Below are positions 26,155-38,127 of a DNA stretch of 64,000 nucleotides, piece after piece. This stretch comes from Tetrahymena elliotti 4EA. Taxonomy: Eukaryota > Ciliophora > Oligohymenophorea > Hymenostomatida > Tetrahymenidae. The notes beneath the pieces are model-generated. The model saw nothing but the letters and a program-made list of their open reading frames with translations. It did no database searches and had not been told where the DNA came from. The stretch spans positions 655,086 to 719,085 of the forward strand of contig JH720330.1 in NCBI GenBank assembly GCA_000231825.2, in the 5' to 3' direction. Position numbers and translations under genes: made by a program. Each line of letters begins with the position of its first letter. Positions within the stretch are counted from its first letter, which is position 1.

Positions 26155-27222
26155 TCAAATTAAATAGTGTTAGAAAGTCAAACACTTGAGACCACCTCCA
26201 AATTTAATAAATTCAGAAACATCAACAGTGTGGACCTAGAAACCTTTTTATTAAAGTTACTTTATAAAGTTTTCAGCTTCATAATGAACAATAGCGTGTT
26301 TTCCAATAACAGTTGAATTACAAGCAAATTCTTTAGCATCCTTGTAGGTAAGGTAGATGATTTCACAACCAAGCTTTTTAATTTATTACTTTGCTTGTTC
26401 AGAGAATGCATTTTCATAAACAGCAATCAAATTATCACTGATAGGGAACATAGCAGTATCTAAATGATAGAATTCAGGATCAATAAGCTCAAAACCAATG
26501 ACTTCCATATTTGAGTAGACTTTTTAGAGATAAGAAGCAATTTCTTTAGTATTTCTTTTGCCATATCCGACAAGAATTTTACCATTCCAGACCATGGTTT
26601 CGCCAGAACCTTCATAGTGCATTCCTTCAGGTACTCTTTCTCCTTCAAAACCATGAGAGCGTAAATACTCAATTACGTATTCAGTTTCAGGGAAACGCTC
26701 ATTAGTTGCAAATCTACCGAAGACAGCCTTTTTATTAATAGCAAAGACGGAGTCGCCAAAGAAACACAATTCAGTTAATCCTTATTTGGGAGGAACAGTG
26801 TTAACTGATTCAGGAACAAGTTTCTTGTAGGTATTTACAAGCTCTTCCCATTATTGTTTAGCCTTTTCAACTGAGAATTAAGCAGATAGATCCATCCAAG
26901 GATTGATAACGTATTTTAATTACAAGAAATCGGGAGAGCACAAGAACAATTGTCTGTTGCAAGTTAACTTTTTGGAAGTAGAAGTAGAGGTTTCTAATTC
27001 ATCCTCATTTTATGTGCCTTAAATGATGTTTGAAAGAATATCAGATGAAATGTTTGCTTTTTTAACACGACCATCAGTACCACTCTTTAACTCTGCAGAA
27101 AGGATATTCTAAATAGGGTGGATGTCATCCTAATTGCAAGAAGATTTAGTCTTGTCAAAATTTTCTTCAATTTGCTTAGCACTTTATTCAATATGGTGTT
27201 AGTTTTAAGCAGTAGAGTCCAT
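26155..27222 (-). CDS. Amidinotransferase-superfamily hydrolase (arginine deiminase / DDAH-like)
   Basis: Single exon, 355 residues; ATG at 27222-27220, TGA at 26157-26155. This fold hydrolyses or transfers the guanidino group of arginine derivatives through a Cys-His-acid active site. Visible: LCSPDFLQLKYVINPWM near residue 92, which matches the family's substrate-loop start; EGSGETMVWNGKILVGYG; DPEFYHLDTAMF near residue 250 with the catalytic His; FACNSTVIGKH; and VSEFIKFGGGLKCLTF with the nucleophile C347. The Gln codons TAA/TAG near the C-terminus must be read through to reach the catalytic Cys. About 85 N-terminal residues are an acidic Ser/Thr-rich extension. Whether the substrate is arginine, dimethylarginine or another guanidine is not decidable here. 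Confidence 0.92.
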
Positions 27223-29579
27223 TTTTTTGTATTATTTCTTCTATTGAAAAGATTTTTCTTTGCTTGATTTTAAAGAATGTTTAGAACTTTTTTGTTTTTG
27301 ATTTTGATATTTTTTTGATCATTAAATAATTATCAAATTAAGTTGCTATCTATTTAATTAACATTAACTAGACCTTAGCATAACAATTACATCTAAATGG
27401 TCTATCTTTTTTAACAAACAAATTTCACCGAATATTATTATTCTTTTTTTACCCTACTACATACAAAGATATCATTATTAAATAATTCCTTGCACACTAT
27501 TTATCTAGTAAGTTAGCAAGGTCATAAATAGAATTGAAATTTAATACCCTATCAAAAGAGAAAAAACTTCTCAATTTTTTATCTCATATACTTTTGCTAA
27601 GAAAAACTGACAATTTCATTTGCTCTTCTCTATTTTTCAAATTTAATTATTTGTTCTGTGTAATCAGTAATTCTTATTTTGTCTTAAATTTATAATTTTC
27701 CTCTGCTTCTCATTAATTACAGACTTAATAATTTATTACTCCTAAAATAAGCATTCAAATTACATAAGATAGTATCCCAGTACCACCTACTAGATCAATC
27801 AAAATGTAAGAAACAAGCTGCAAATTTTTAAACTCATTTAACTCAGAATTTAATAAAAGGTTTCAAAAAACTTCCTCTCTGGTTTGTCTGTCTAATCTAA
27901 TCAAAAAAGAACTCTTTCAATAAAATTGAAAACTTTGAAATATTTCTATTCGATTTTAATTAGCTATTTTTTTCAACTATAATCCAAACAAACAAAAAAG
28001 CTAATTAATTAACAAATAATTTCCTAATTTTTTTTTAATTTCAAAAAAAATCCTGCTTTCTTTAATTTACTTTAATTAAGCTGCCTATCACCTCCAAAAG
28101 CAAACAAAACAACAAACTACTCTATTTTAGATTATTTTATAAAAAAATTATTGATTTTTTATTCTAACACCCACCACTTAAAAACAAAAATAAATTATTT
28201 ATTATTTTTAGTAAAGTAGCCCTTAGAAGTATTAACAGACATAGGAATCAATCTTATGAGTGATAATATATAAGCTTAGATAATTCGGAATGTAATTAAT
28301 ACATAAATTAAATGAAGATTCACAATTAATCTTATGCTTTAAAGTTAGTTAGATAAAGAGTAGAAGATATCTAGAAAAGAAAGAAAGAAAATATCTTAAT
28401 TTTATCTATTTTTGGTAAATCTTAAGCCTGATTATATTGACCTATCTAAATCTATCCTTTTATATTAAATGCAATGCATTTCAAGCCTAATCTTAATTAA
28501 TTTTATAAAAAATATCAAATTTAATACTTAATAGTAAGCAAGTGACACTTTTAAACAAGTGTCATCATATAACTATATTGCATTAACCTTTTTGATTTTT
28601 TTAAAAAAATTCAAGATAATGATGCAGTTTTAATTATCTTTCAATATCTAAAAAAAAAAGTTAAGCTGACTCAGTATTAATTATTTTTCTAGTACGCACT
28701 TTTATTTTAAAAATGATCAAATGTGATGTATGATTTATTGCTTATTCTCTTAGAATGTTCACATTCTCAAACTCAATTTACATATTCACAAGTCAAAATA
28801 TTTAAAAATTATAATATTCCATCTTTTAACATCCTCATAATAATCCTACATATAGTTTTTATTTTATTTGGTGTTAAAATATACTTTTATATTTACTATC
28901 TACTAATTCTATAATAGTCTAATCTAATTTAAATATATTTTTGTAAAACAAACCTTTTTTCAAAATTAAATATAATTAATTTTTATGAAGTATTATTTAA
29001 ATGTAAAAAGGTATCTTTTAACCTACATTTATTTAATAAAACACTGCCATTTTAAAATGCTGAAATTATTATTTTTTTTAAGTTAGAAACAAATTAAATC
29101 ATAGAAAGCAAAATTTTGAAAGAAACATTAAACATTTTACTTATATTAGATATAACGAGTTAGTGAAAGATGATTAATTTAATAATTCTAAAGATAATAG
29201 TTTTCTTTCATAAAATTTTTTTCACCAGATTATAATTGTTCTTTAGATGTTTATTAGTTAAAAGCACTTTCTATATTATATAAAAGTAGTCAAAAAATTT
29301 ATGGGATATGGTAGGTAAATTAATATTTAAAAACTTTTTCTTCAGTAATAGATTTTAACTGATTTGGTATTAATAAAACTTTTTCAAAGTGATTAAATAA
29401 CTTTCTAAATAGATTTTATAAAGAGCTTAGAATAAGTTTAAATTCAAATTTAAGTATTTTAAAAACATATTAAATAACTACTAAAGAAATCTTTTAAAAA
29501 ATAAAAACAAACAAAATGGAATTTTACTATTTATTATTATTTTAAAAATTCAATAACTTTAAATAATATTTTTAACACA
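27223..29579. other. Intergenic region between two minus-strand genes
   Basis: This is the upstream flank of the amidinotransferase gene and the downstream flank of the amidotransferase gene. It holds a perfect hairpin at 28543-28564. Two short stretches look faintly coding on the plus strand: about 27735-27806, ending at a GTAAG, and 28209-28313, after a TTTTTAG, reading LEVLTDIGINLMSDNIQ. I could not join them into a recognisable gene. Other frames look like chance. Confidence 0.45.
28543..28564. repeat. Perfect 8-bp inverted repeat (hairpin)
   Basis: TGACACTT (28543-28550), loop TTAAAC, AAGTGTCA (28557-28564). Isolated in non-coding DNA about 1 kb downstream of the 3' end of the minus-strand amidotransferase gene; role unknown. 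Confidence 0.7.
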
Positions 29580-30920
29580 TCAGTCAAGTAGCAAAAAAGC
29601 CTAACAAATTTATCTTAAAATAAAATTGTCATCTTACTTTTAAGTAGTATGCTCTGACATATTGATAGCTTCCTGAGTAGAAATCTTGTTATGGTAAGAA
29701 TAAAACTACATATCTCTCATTGCTAGCCATTAGTTAGAGTATTCAGGATGTCCCTAAAAACATAATATTTTAGGGTTTTAATCTGAACTATCTAGCTTAT
29801 CAGTATATATTTCAATATCATAATTATCAGAACTACCCATAACTTCAAAAGAGTTTTCATCTAATTTTACAACAATATCACCATGGAGTTTTGTTATTTA
29901 AATATTTTTCTATTTCAAATTTAATTATTTGATGAAAGGAATTTCATAGAATTTATCTAACAAATGTAAAGTATGTGTTCCAGAATTAAAGAAATTTTTA
30001 TCTGTTTTTCTTTCTTTAACTATTTCGCATTTACCATTTAAAGTATGAGCAAGAATTTATTCCCCAAAACATATTCCTAGTATTTTAATATGTTTATAAT
30101 TTTAATACACTTTTCTAATCCAATTTTTATAAATGATAATCCAATCTTCTTAAGAATATGCATTAGATGGACTTCCAGGCATAATTACTGCTTTTACATT
30201 TTAAAGAATATCATTTTGAGGAACCTCTCCTAAAGCAATATTATATGTATACCACTTTTAACTATCTTTTTTGTATATTCCATGGAAGAAAGTTTTGGTT
30301 GGCATTGAATAATGCCCTCTCTTACATTTCTCTAAGAAATCCATTCTATTATGAAGAATAAGAATATAAGAATTATCTCTTGATGGTGGAGATGCCCTTA
30401 ATTATATTTAAGATTCAATAACATTTTTTAGATTAGTTTTTACCAATATTGAATGAGTCAAAGTGTCTATAATATCAGAATTAACTTCTAATATTTATTA
30501 TTAACTCATTAGAAAATACTCTATACCTAAATACTACATATTCTTAGCAAATTCTTCCTCTACATAAATTTATTGAAAGTAAATTTAAGTATCATCTGAG
30601 TATCCATCAAACTGAAGAGCATCTGGTAGAAAATACAACCACTCATTATAATTATAGTTCAAAGAAAAATGATCATTAGCTCTGAAATAAGGATCTTCTG
30701 ATCTATTATTTATTTCATTAACCAAAGATTAAAATGAGAAATTATGATTAATTTTAGTGATAATATGCCTAGAAATCGTTAAATAAGGACAATAATTATC
30801 ATTAAATTCATCACAAGTATCATGAATAAAGCTATAAATTTTATTTTAATTCTTTTTAAATAAGCAGAATTTAAAATCTTTTGTGAAGAGAATCAAAACA
30901 ACCTAATTCTTTCTTAACAT
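29580..30920 (-). CDS. Class I glutamine amidotransferase-like protein with a novel N-terminal domain
   Basis: One exon, 446 residues; ATG at 30920-30918, TGA at 29582-29580. From about residue 193 the sequence is a class I GATase-type fold: VKAVIMPGSPSNAYSQEDW, then the nucleophile elbow GICFGEQ (C284, family GxCxGxQ), KLHGDIVVKL, and the partner pair in QGHPEYS (H391, E393), so the triad appears complete. Stand-alone proteins of this type include gamma-glutamyl peptidases and GMP-synthase-like enzymes; no synthase domain follows. The first ~190 residues are not recognised: they are aromatic-rich (FSLNYNYNEWLYFLPDALQF) and probably globular. The product of the reaction is unknown. Confidence 0.88.
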
Positions 30921-32693
30921 TTTTTGGTCCTTTGTTATTTTTCTGTATTTTTTTGATAATAATTATTCTACCTGATAAACAATAATAGTTATTTATTAGT
31001 CATAATTTTTCTAGATTTGATCTAGATTGTTTCAAATATTCTCATCAAGAAAGAAATTGAATTTAGATCTAAAAATAGATAAATTAAATTCTTTAAAATT
31101 ATAAAATATTTTCTCAATCAAATTTAGAGTATGTATGATCAAAGTAAATTTTGGATATAAAACTAAAAATGTTTATTTTTTTTAAATTATTTTTAAAATT
31201 TAGCAATATTTTTCTTTATGTTAAAATTATTCTAATATTTGTTAAATTAGTATTTTTATAAAATGTAAATATTATCAGTTAAAAAGATTGAGGTAAATTA
31301 AATATAAGTAAATGAAATTTTATTTGAAAAGTTTGAGAATTTCAAGAAAAGTCATCAAAAAATTGATTGAATATTCTTAATCTTTCTAAAAACTAACTTA
31401 ATAAAAAAATAATGACTTTAAATTATTTCTCAAACACAAAAAATAATCTTTCATTAATTTATCATTTAATTTTAATCTTCTTACTTTATCAAATTTTGCA
31501 GATTTTATTAAGAATTTCATAAAGACTTTTCAAAGAAACATTTTTTCTGTATTAAATTTTATTTTGAAAGTTTTTGATTATTATTATGAATAAATTATTT
31601 ATTTTCAAAATACTAAATAAAATGCACAAATTTAAATTTTAGCTCATTGAAAACTAAAATAAATAAAAATAAAGAATAATACTGGATAAGAAGCAAGTTT
31701 TCACATAAAAAATTGTGTAAAATAGAAAATTTTCAAAGTGATATCTGCCTCTAAATTAAACAAATACTGTCTAGTTTTTTATTGAATAAATTTCAAATTA
31801 GATCTATTTATGTATATTTTTTAAACATAAATTTTGATGAAATTAATAAATAATTTCAAATGAAGTTTATGAAATTTAAACCAAGCATTTAAAATCTAAA
31901 ATAAAATTATCTAAATTGAAAATAAAAGATAGATAATTTATGCCCTTTTTTCAGAATTCAATCTTCATCATTGTTTTTAGAAAATTAAAACAGCTTTTTA
32001 TGAGAAGAATCTTAAATTTCTAATAAGTATGTTCTAATAATAAGTAGAATCTTTATTGGTCAAAAAATAATAAAAAATGATAAAAATTTCATAAAATTAA
32101 TAAAATGTATTTAATAAAATGTAATTTATGATAGAAATTTCCAAAAATTCTTGATTTATCATGCTGTAATCAGCAAAAAATAGTTTTTTCTGGTTTTGTT
32201 TTGTTTGTACTTCTGTAAATCTTTATGCTTTTAGCTTATTTTGATGTTTTTTGTTTTTTAAATCAATATTTTTCTATTTTTAAGTTTCAAACAAGTTTTG
32301 AAGAAATGATTTTCACAAGTTTTTGGAAAATAAAAGCATTGAAGATGAATAAAATTTAATTGGTTTTCAGTGTTTGCTTATATCAAAAAAATGTAGAACA
32401 GTTTACATAACTTTGAGTGATATTGAAAAATTAATGTGATTTTCAAATTTTAAAGGGTGAATCAAGGATTATTGATTGATAAAAAAATTGAAGGACATAC
32501 ATAACTTATTGCTTTGAGAGAAAAGAAGTTTAAGCTTGACAATATATTTGATTTTTCCTCTTATTTTATTTAATTTATCAATTTATTGATATAATTATTT
32601 TATATCGAGAAGATTGTTAAAGGATATTATTTATTATAAAAAGGAAAAAGATCAAAATACCTTTTATTAGTTATTAAACATTAAATAAGTGTG
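30921..32693. other. Intergenic region (divergent promoters)
   Basis: 1.8 kb of A+T-rich DNA between a minus-strand and a plus-strand gene, so it should hold both promoters. No gene, RNA or repeat is recognised. Confidence 0.5.
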
Positions 32694-34647
32694 ATGGATT
32701 CATCTTAAGCAAATTAAAAAGAAAAAATTTAAAACGAATAGGAAGCACTAGCAGACCCTAACAAATAGCCTACTGAACCGGCCAGCGAAGAAAAATCTTT
32801 AGAAGAAATACTTGTTAAAGCAGAATAAGAAGAAGAAGAAGTAGAAGAAGAAGATGGCGAAGATTAAAGTGAATAAAGTTAAAATTAAGGAGAAATTCAG
32901 AATAATTTAAATGTATTCCCAAATTTTATGCCTCCTTATCCTTATGGCTTTCCTTACCCTATGATGCAGCACTACTTTAGAAACCCTATTTTAGATGAAA
33001 TGACAGCTTTTGATTCTTTTAAATCTGGCGGCAAAATGATGAATAAAGATAATTTTGAAAGAGATTCATAGCTAATAATTAGTGAATAAGAAAATCAGCA
33101 AGATGAGTAGAAGAGTTTGGCGTAAATGCAAAACGAAGCAAATGAAAAGCAGCTTCCTAGTAATCCTCTTGAAAAATCTCAGTAAGCGGAAAGGCTTTTG
33201 GAGGAATACTTAAACTAAATATCTTAGAAAGGTAGTATATTGTAAGTAGTTGATAAGCACATTGAGGCTTCCAGCAGATATTCTTTGTATTTGTAAAGCT
33301 AAAATATTTCATAATTTAATTCTGTCATGCAGAAGATGCTGAATGACATAGCTTCAACTTCAGAAGGATCAAGAAAAAGAAGTGGTTAGGAGCTAGAAGA
33401 ATAATCTAGCTAGCCAAAAAAATAACTTAAGTAATCAGCTGATTAAGTTGGTAGCAATGAGAGTAAAAATGATTTAAACGGAGATAAAAGTGATAAAGTA
33501 GACTAAAACTAGGTTAACGATAGCATTGAGATTGAAGATAATAATGAAGAAAAAGCAAATAGTAATCATGATAAGTTAAATTAAGATGATGATTAGAATG
33601 AAAACTTAAATTATGTATCAGAAGGCTAATAATAAGAGTTATAAAGTTAAGAAGATTAGCAAAATAATCAAGAAAACAGTAATATTTTAAAAGAAGGAGA
33701 TAATATTCAATAGGAAAACAACCAAAATGAATTATAAAATAGCTCAGAAAAAGGAGCAGCTACAAACATAAGGGAAATAAAGTAAAAAGATGATAATGAA
33801 ATACAATAATTAAATGAAAATGGTGAGGGAGAGATATAACAATTAGAAAATACCAGCAACCGTTAATAACAAAGAAAATAATCAAATGCTATTTCTTCAT
33901 CTTCTGATTGTGTATTAGAAGTTTCTGCTCAAAAGTAAGAAGTTGCTAATAGTTTATCAAAAAAATAAAAAAAGGCCCAAGAAAAGGAGAAGACTAAAAA
34001 TTCAACAAAACGTCAAAATACAAATGAAAAATCAAATATAAAATAAGATTTTATCAACCATTCAAATGCTGCTGCTTATTAACCCCATTTACTTGGATAA
34101 ATGAATCCTCATTTATATCCCCCTTTTTATCCTCATCCATATTTAGATGCTCCTCTCCGTCCAGGTAATCCTGTTGATATTCCACCTCCTCTTTACTTCT
34201 CTCCAGAGGCTCAATTAAGCTAATTCTATCCTCCAATTTTACCAAATTCAGCAAATACATCTTAATAACCTAGCTCACCCCCTGGACCTTTACCCTTCCC
34301 ACCTCATTCTATGCAAAATCCCCTATTCCTTCAAATGTTGAATCATTAAATGATGCAGAAATATCCTCCTGATTTAAGTTCTTATCCAAGTGCAGTCCAA
34401 AACTCTACTCAGGTAAATTAATAATTTTTAAACTTTTCCCATAATTCTAAATTTGAAATGAAACGAATTAAATTTATTATACATATTATAATAGAAATAA
34501 GCTGGACAGAAGAAAGAAAAAAAAGAGAAAAAAGAAAAGAAGGAAAAGAAAAAGGATAAATTAAAATAATAAGCAAATGAGACTTAACAAAACGAATAAA
34601 ATGAATAATAGTAAAATTAAAATGACAACAATGTAAATGTAGATTGA
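32694..34647 (+). CDS. Acidic, Gln/Asn/Pro-rich disordered protein
   Basis: Exons 32694-34412 and 34495-34647 (intron GTAAAT..ATAATAG) give 623 residues. No domain is recognised. There is a Glu-rich run near residue 45-60, a proline/aromatic patch (PPYPYGFPYPMMQHY), a Lys/Arg patch near GSRKRSGQ that could be nuclear targeting, and a long acidic Gln/Asn/Ser region. A second proline-rich patch around residues 465-560 (PPFYPHPYLDAPLRPG) precedes a Lys/Glu-alternating C-terminus, probably a charged helix. Such composition fits RNA- or chromatin-associated proteins, but that is inference. ATG 32694 is the first ATG in frame. Confidence 0.8.
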
Positions 34648-37600
34648 TGATATAAATTTTCTCCCATTGCTTGTTTATTGAAAGTGAAGACATCCTTAAT
34701 CCTCTATCACTAAAAAAGCATAACATAAAAACAAAAATTTTGATGAAAACGTAATTAATATTGATGTATAATTAAAATAAAACTATGATGGGAAATTTAG
34801 TATTTATTCCGACAAAATAACAAACCAACCAACAAAAACTTAAAATAAATATTTTAAACCTAAAATAATCTACTAAAAAACTTAAATTACATATTTTTTT
34901 AACTGAATAAATAATATCTCCTTCCAATTATTTCCAAAAGCATGAAAAACTGCTAAATAACTAATCTATCTTTAAATTAAGTATTGGTTTAAATTTAATT
35001 AAAATTAATGAGTTCAACAATTTTTAAATATAAATTGTATCTAATATGTTAAAACTTAGGATCAGTCTTTTTAAAATAATAAATTTAAAACTATCCTATT
35101 ATGGTTCTAAAAATATCAATAGACAATTAATATTTGAATCCAGTTATTCAATATTTTATACAGAACAACTAAAAATGCATATCTTTTCTTTCTATTCTTC
35201 TATTTCTTTTATGTCTAAAAACTTTTGTATTTGTTAAAGCCTTACAATCAATTTTAATTATTTAATTTAATTTGAAATTGCTCAATTAAATTTTTATTTT
35301 ATTTTAATTGAAAGTCAGAAAATTATTTTGAAACAAACATCATCAAATAATATTTTAAACTTAAGTTATTTATTTCTAAATTTTACTCAGCTTTGATAAA
35401 AAATAAAAAAATTTATTTACCTTAACTCCACAAAATTTTAGCTTTTAATTTTATTTTTAAAGGAAATCATTTTTAATTTTTATTCTGTAGTTTACTATTT
35501 AAATATTATTATTTTTTATAAAAATTTAGAGAGGGTAATTTAAGGGTATATTTGAAATATTTTATTTTGATAGGATGTCACAAAAAAGGGTGGAGGTCTC
35601 TAATCTTTATGAAAGCTTATTTTAAATAAGGATGATTTTTTAAAATATTAGAGAAAGAGAAAGTGAAATGAAAGAATTGGATCTATGTAATATTTCTAAT
35701 TCAATAACATAATCTAAGAATCTTTCTATATTGTCAAAAGTTGGTTCTTAATTCCTCTTTGATTACGTATAAAAATAATAAAAGATATTTTTAAAATTAA
35801 ATTTATGTAAACAGATAAAGTTTCAATAATAAATAGGTTACATACTTTATTCAGAATTTATCAAGTAAAAATTACTGGAACGAAGACTAAATATTAATGG
35901 ATTACTTTGTTCTAATATTTTTATTCTTTTAAAAAATCACTTTTTTTCTTAATATTTTTTTAGATTAACTAAAAATCATTTATTTCTCTAAAGCTGAACT
36001 ACTTCTACTCAAAATTTAGATAATATAATCTTTAAATTCTGCAAAATAAGTAAAATAATTAATGAGTTCGAAGTATTTTTAAATGATCTAAAAGATGTAA
36101 ATTTGCTGATATAAAACATAAGGTTGAATTCTTTTATATTTATCTCAAATTAATTTATCTATTTTTAGTTATGAATAAATGTATTTCAGGTTTTTCTTAA
36201 TGAATAGTTTTAAAACTAAAAATATTGATATCGTTTTTCTGATGAAGAAAATTTCTTAGTCTTTAATAAATATTTTTTATTTTTTGATTATATCAACCAC
36301 CTATTTTCAAAAAGTTATTAATATTCAAAGTTAGAATAAATAGAAGAAAAATATTAGTATACTTTTTGATTCTAGGATATTTATAAATTTATCTTCTGAA
36401 TAAGTTATCGTAATTCGAATCAATAATTTAGTAAAGCTGAAATTAGAAGAATAAAAGTGACTTTAAACAACAAATTTACAAAAATTTAAATTGGAAATAT
36501 TAAGAAATCTAATAAAAGAATATTTTTTTAAATTACTAACAAGTCATTCATTTCAAAATCGATTTTAATTAATTAGTAATTCTAATTATTTATTTCTAGC
36601 CTTTTTAAAAACAAAAATAATAAATTTTTCACATAAATTAAACACTTAATTAAAAATATTAATAATCAATTTATTATTGAAAACTAACTTTAAGTCCATA
36701 TTTATCGGTTTTAAGAATCTAAGTCTTAATTTTTTCAGAAAATTAGTTATTTTTCCTTTTTACTATCGATATCTGTTTTAAAAATTTTCAGTTTTTATTA
36801 AGTAGTAATCAAAACTAAAATTTTATTCAGTAATTATTTTTATTAAAAAATTTTTTTAGCTTACAATTCGATTGAGATAAAACTTATTTTTTCCAACATA
36901 AAATCATAAAAAAGTAAAAATTGTAAATTTACCTTTTTTACAGAAATAATATGGAAAAATATTTTATGTATCTTTGATTCAATTTAAGCATTTATTATTA
37001 GATTTTTAATATTTTTGGGAATGAAAATTTTATAACCTTGAAAAAAAATCTTAATGATATTGTGCTAATTTAAGAAGTTTAGTTATTTTTTATTAATGTG
37101 GAGATATTTCATTAATTCACTACTTCAACAATCTTGCTATTTTATTTTGAAGAATAAATATTTTTGAGATATAAAAAGAAAATGAGTTCTTTATTCCTGT
37201 TTAATATAAATTTTTTATTTAATTTGAAATTTTAAATCAAGACAAAAATGAAGGTATAAATAAATAGATAAAAAAAGAATGGATACAAATAAAAAGCTAA
37301 ATAAATTAGATATTTTTACTTTTTAAAATGTAAATTGCTTGAAGGAGGCAAGAAATGTAAGTTTTATTGCTTTAATGATTAAATAAAAGCAAAATTATGA
37401 AAATAGAATCTCTGGAAAAAATTTACAGATAGTATTTGAAAGAGAGATTTTAATATGAATGTTTATTTAAGTAAGCATGAAAATTAAATAAATAAATGAG
37501 TGAAAGAATGAATGGGTTAAGTTTTTTTTAGTTCAAGTGAATGGCTATATATATCTATCTATGAATGTATTTATCTATAAATAAATTAGTTGGTCGATAA

Positions 37601-38127
37601 AGAAATTGAATGCAAAGAAAATTTTAGTAAATATTAATAAATTGAAGAATGACCGAATTAAATATTGGAGAGTGATGTATAAAATCAAAGAATATTTGAG
37701 GTAATAAAGCATATAAAATTACACTTTCAATAAAATTTGAAGTTTTTTTTATTTGCTAATTATTATTTATTTATTGATTTTTTGAAATGAATAAAAAAGA
37801 TAGTGTGCTTTTTTTTTCTTTTTTTTGATTACTATTCATTCAATTTGATAAAGAACATCTTAATATTTATTGATTGGATTTCTGAATAAATGAATTTAAG
37901 AGCTTAATAAATTGTATGTTACTATGTTTTTGTATTGCCATATTTACTTTATTTTAGTATATTAGTTATTAATAATAACTTATAAAATTATAAAGAAAGT
38001 AGAAAGAAAGAAAAATTGATAGAAGAAGAATATCTATTGATTTTGAAAGAAAGCGAAAACAATAAAAAGTGTTATATGAATAGTTCAAATAGAATTTGAG
38101 TAGAGTTAACCACATAAAAAATATCGA
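34648..38127. other. Intergenic region of 3.5 kb
   Basis: A+T-rich. It contains one weak open frame (35575-35997, listed separately). Around 37470-37620 there are simple runs of AATG/AAAT/ATCT words. Nothing else is recognised. Confidence 0.5.
35575..35997 (+). CDS. Possible small hypothetical protein (140 residues)
   Basis: An open frame from ATG 35575 to TGA 35995-35997. The first third is relatively G+C-rich and coding-like (MSQKRVEVSNLYESLF, then NIRERESEMKELDLCN), with Gln written as TAA. The last 25 codons are Phe/Leu-rich and look like non-coding DNA, so an intron or an earlier end is possible. No family is recognised. It could be a small gene, a first exon or a decayed gene. Confidence 0.28.

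Noticed and set aside
28723..28914. Plus-strand hydrophobic frame of 63 codons
   Set aside because: Ile/Leu/Phe/Tyr-rich by base composition only, with no neighbouring exon or family match.
34054..34726. Minus-strand frames under the 3' end of the acidic Gln-rich gene
   Set aside because: They are antisense shadows of proline- and lysine-rich coding sequence; the plus-strand reading continues across a good intron.
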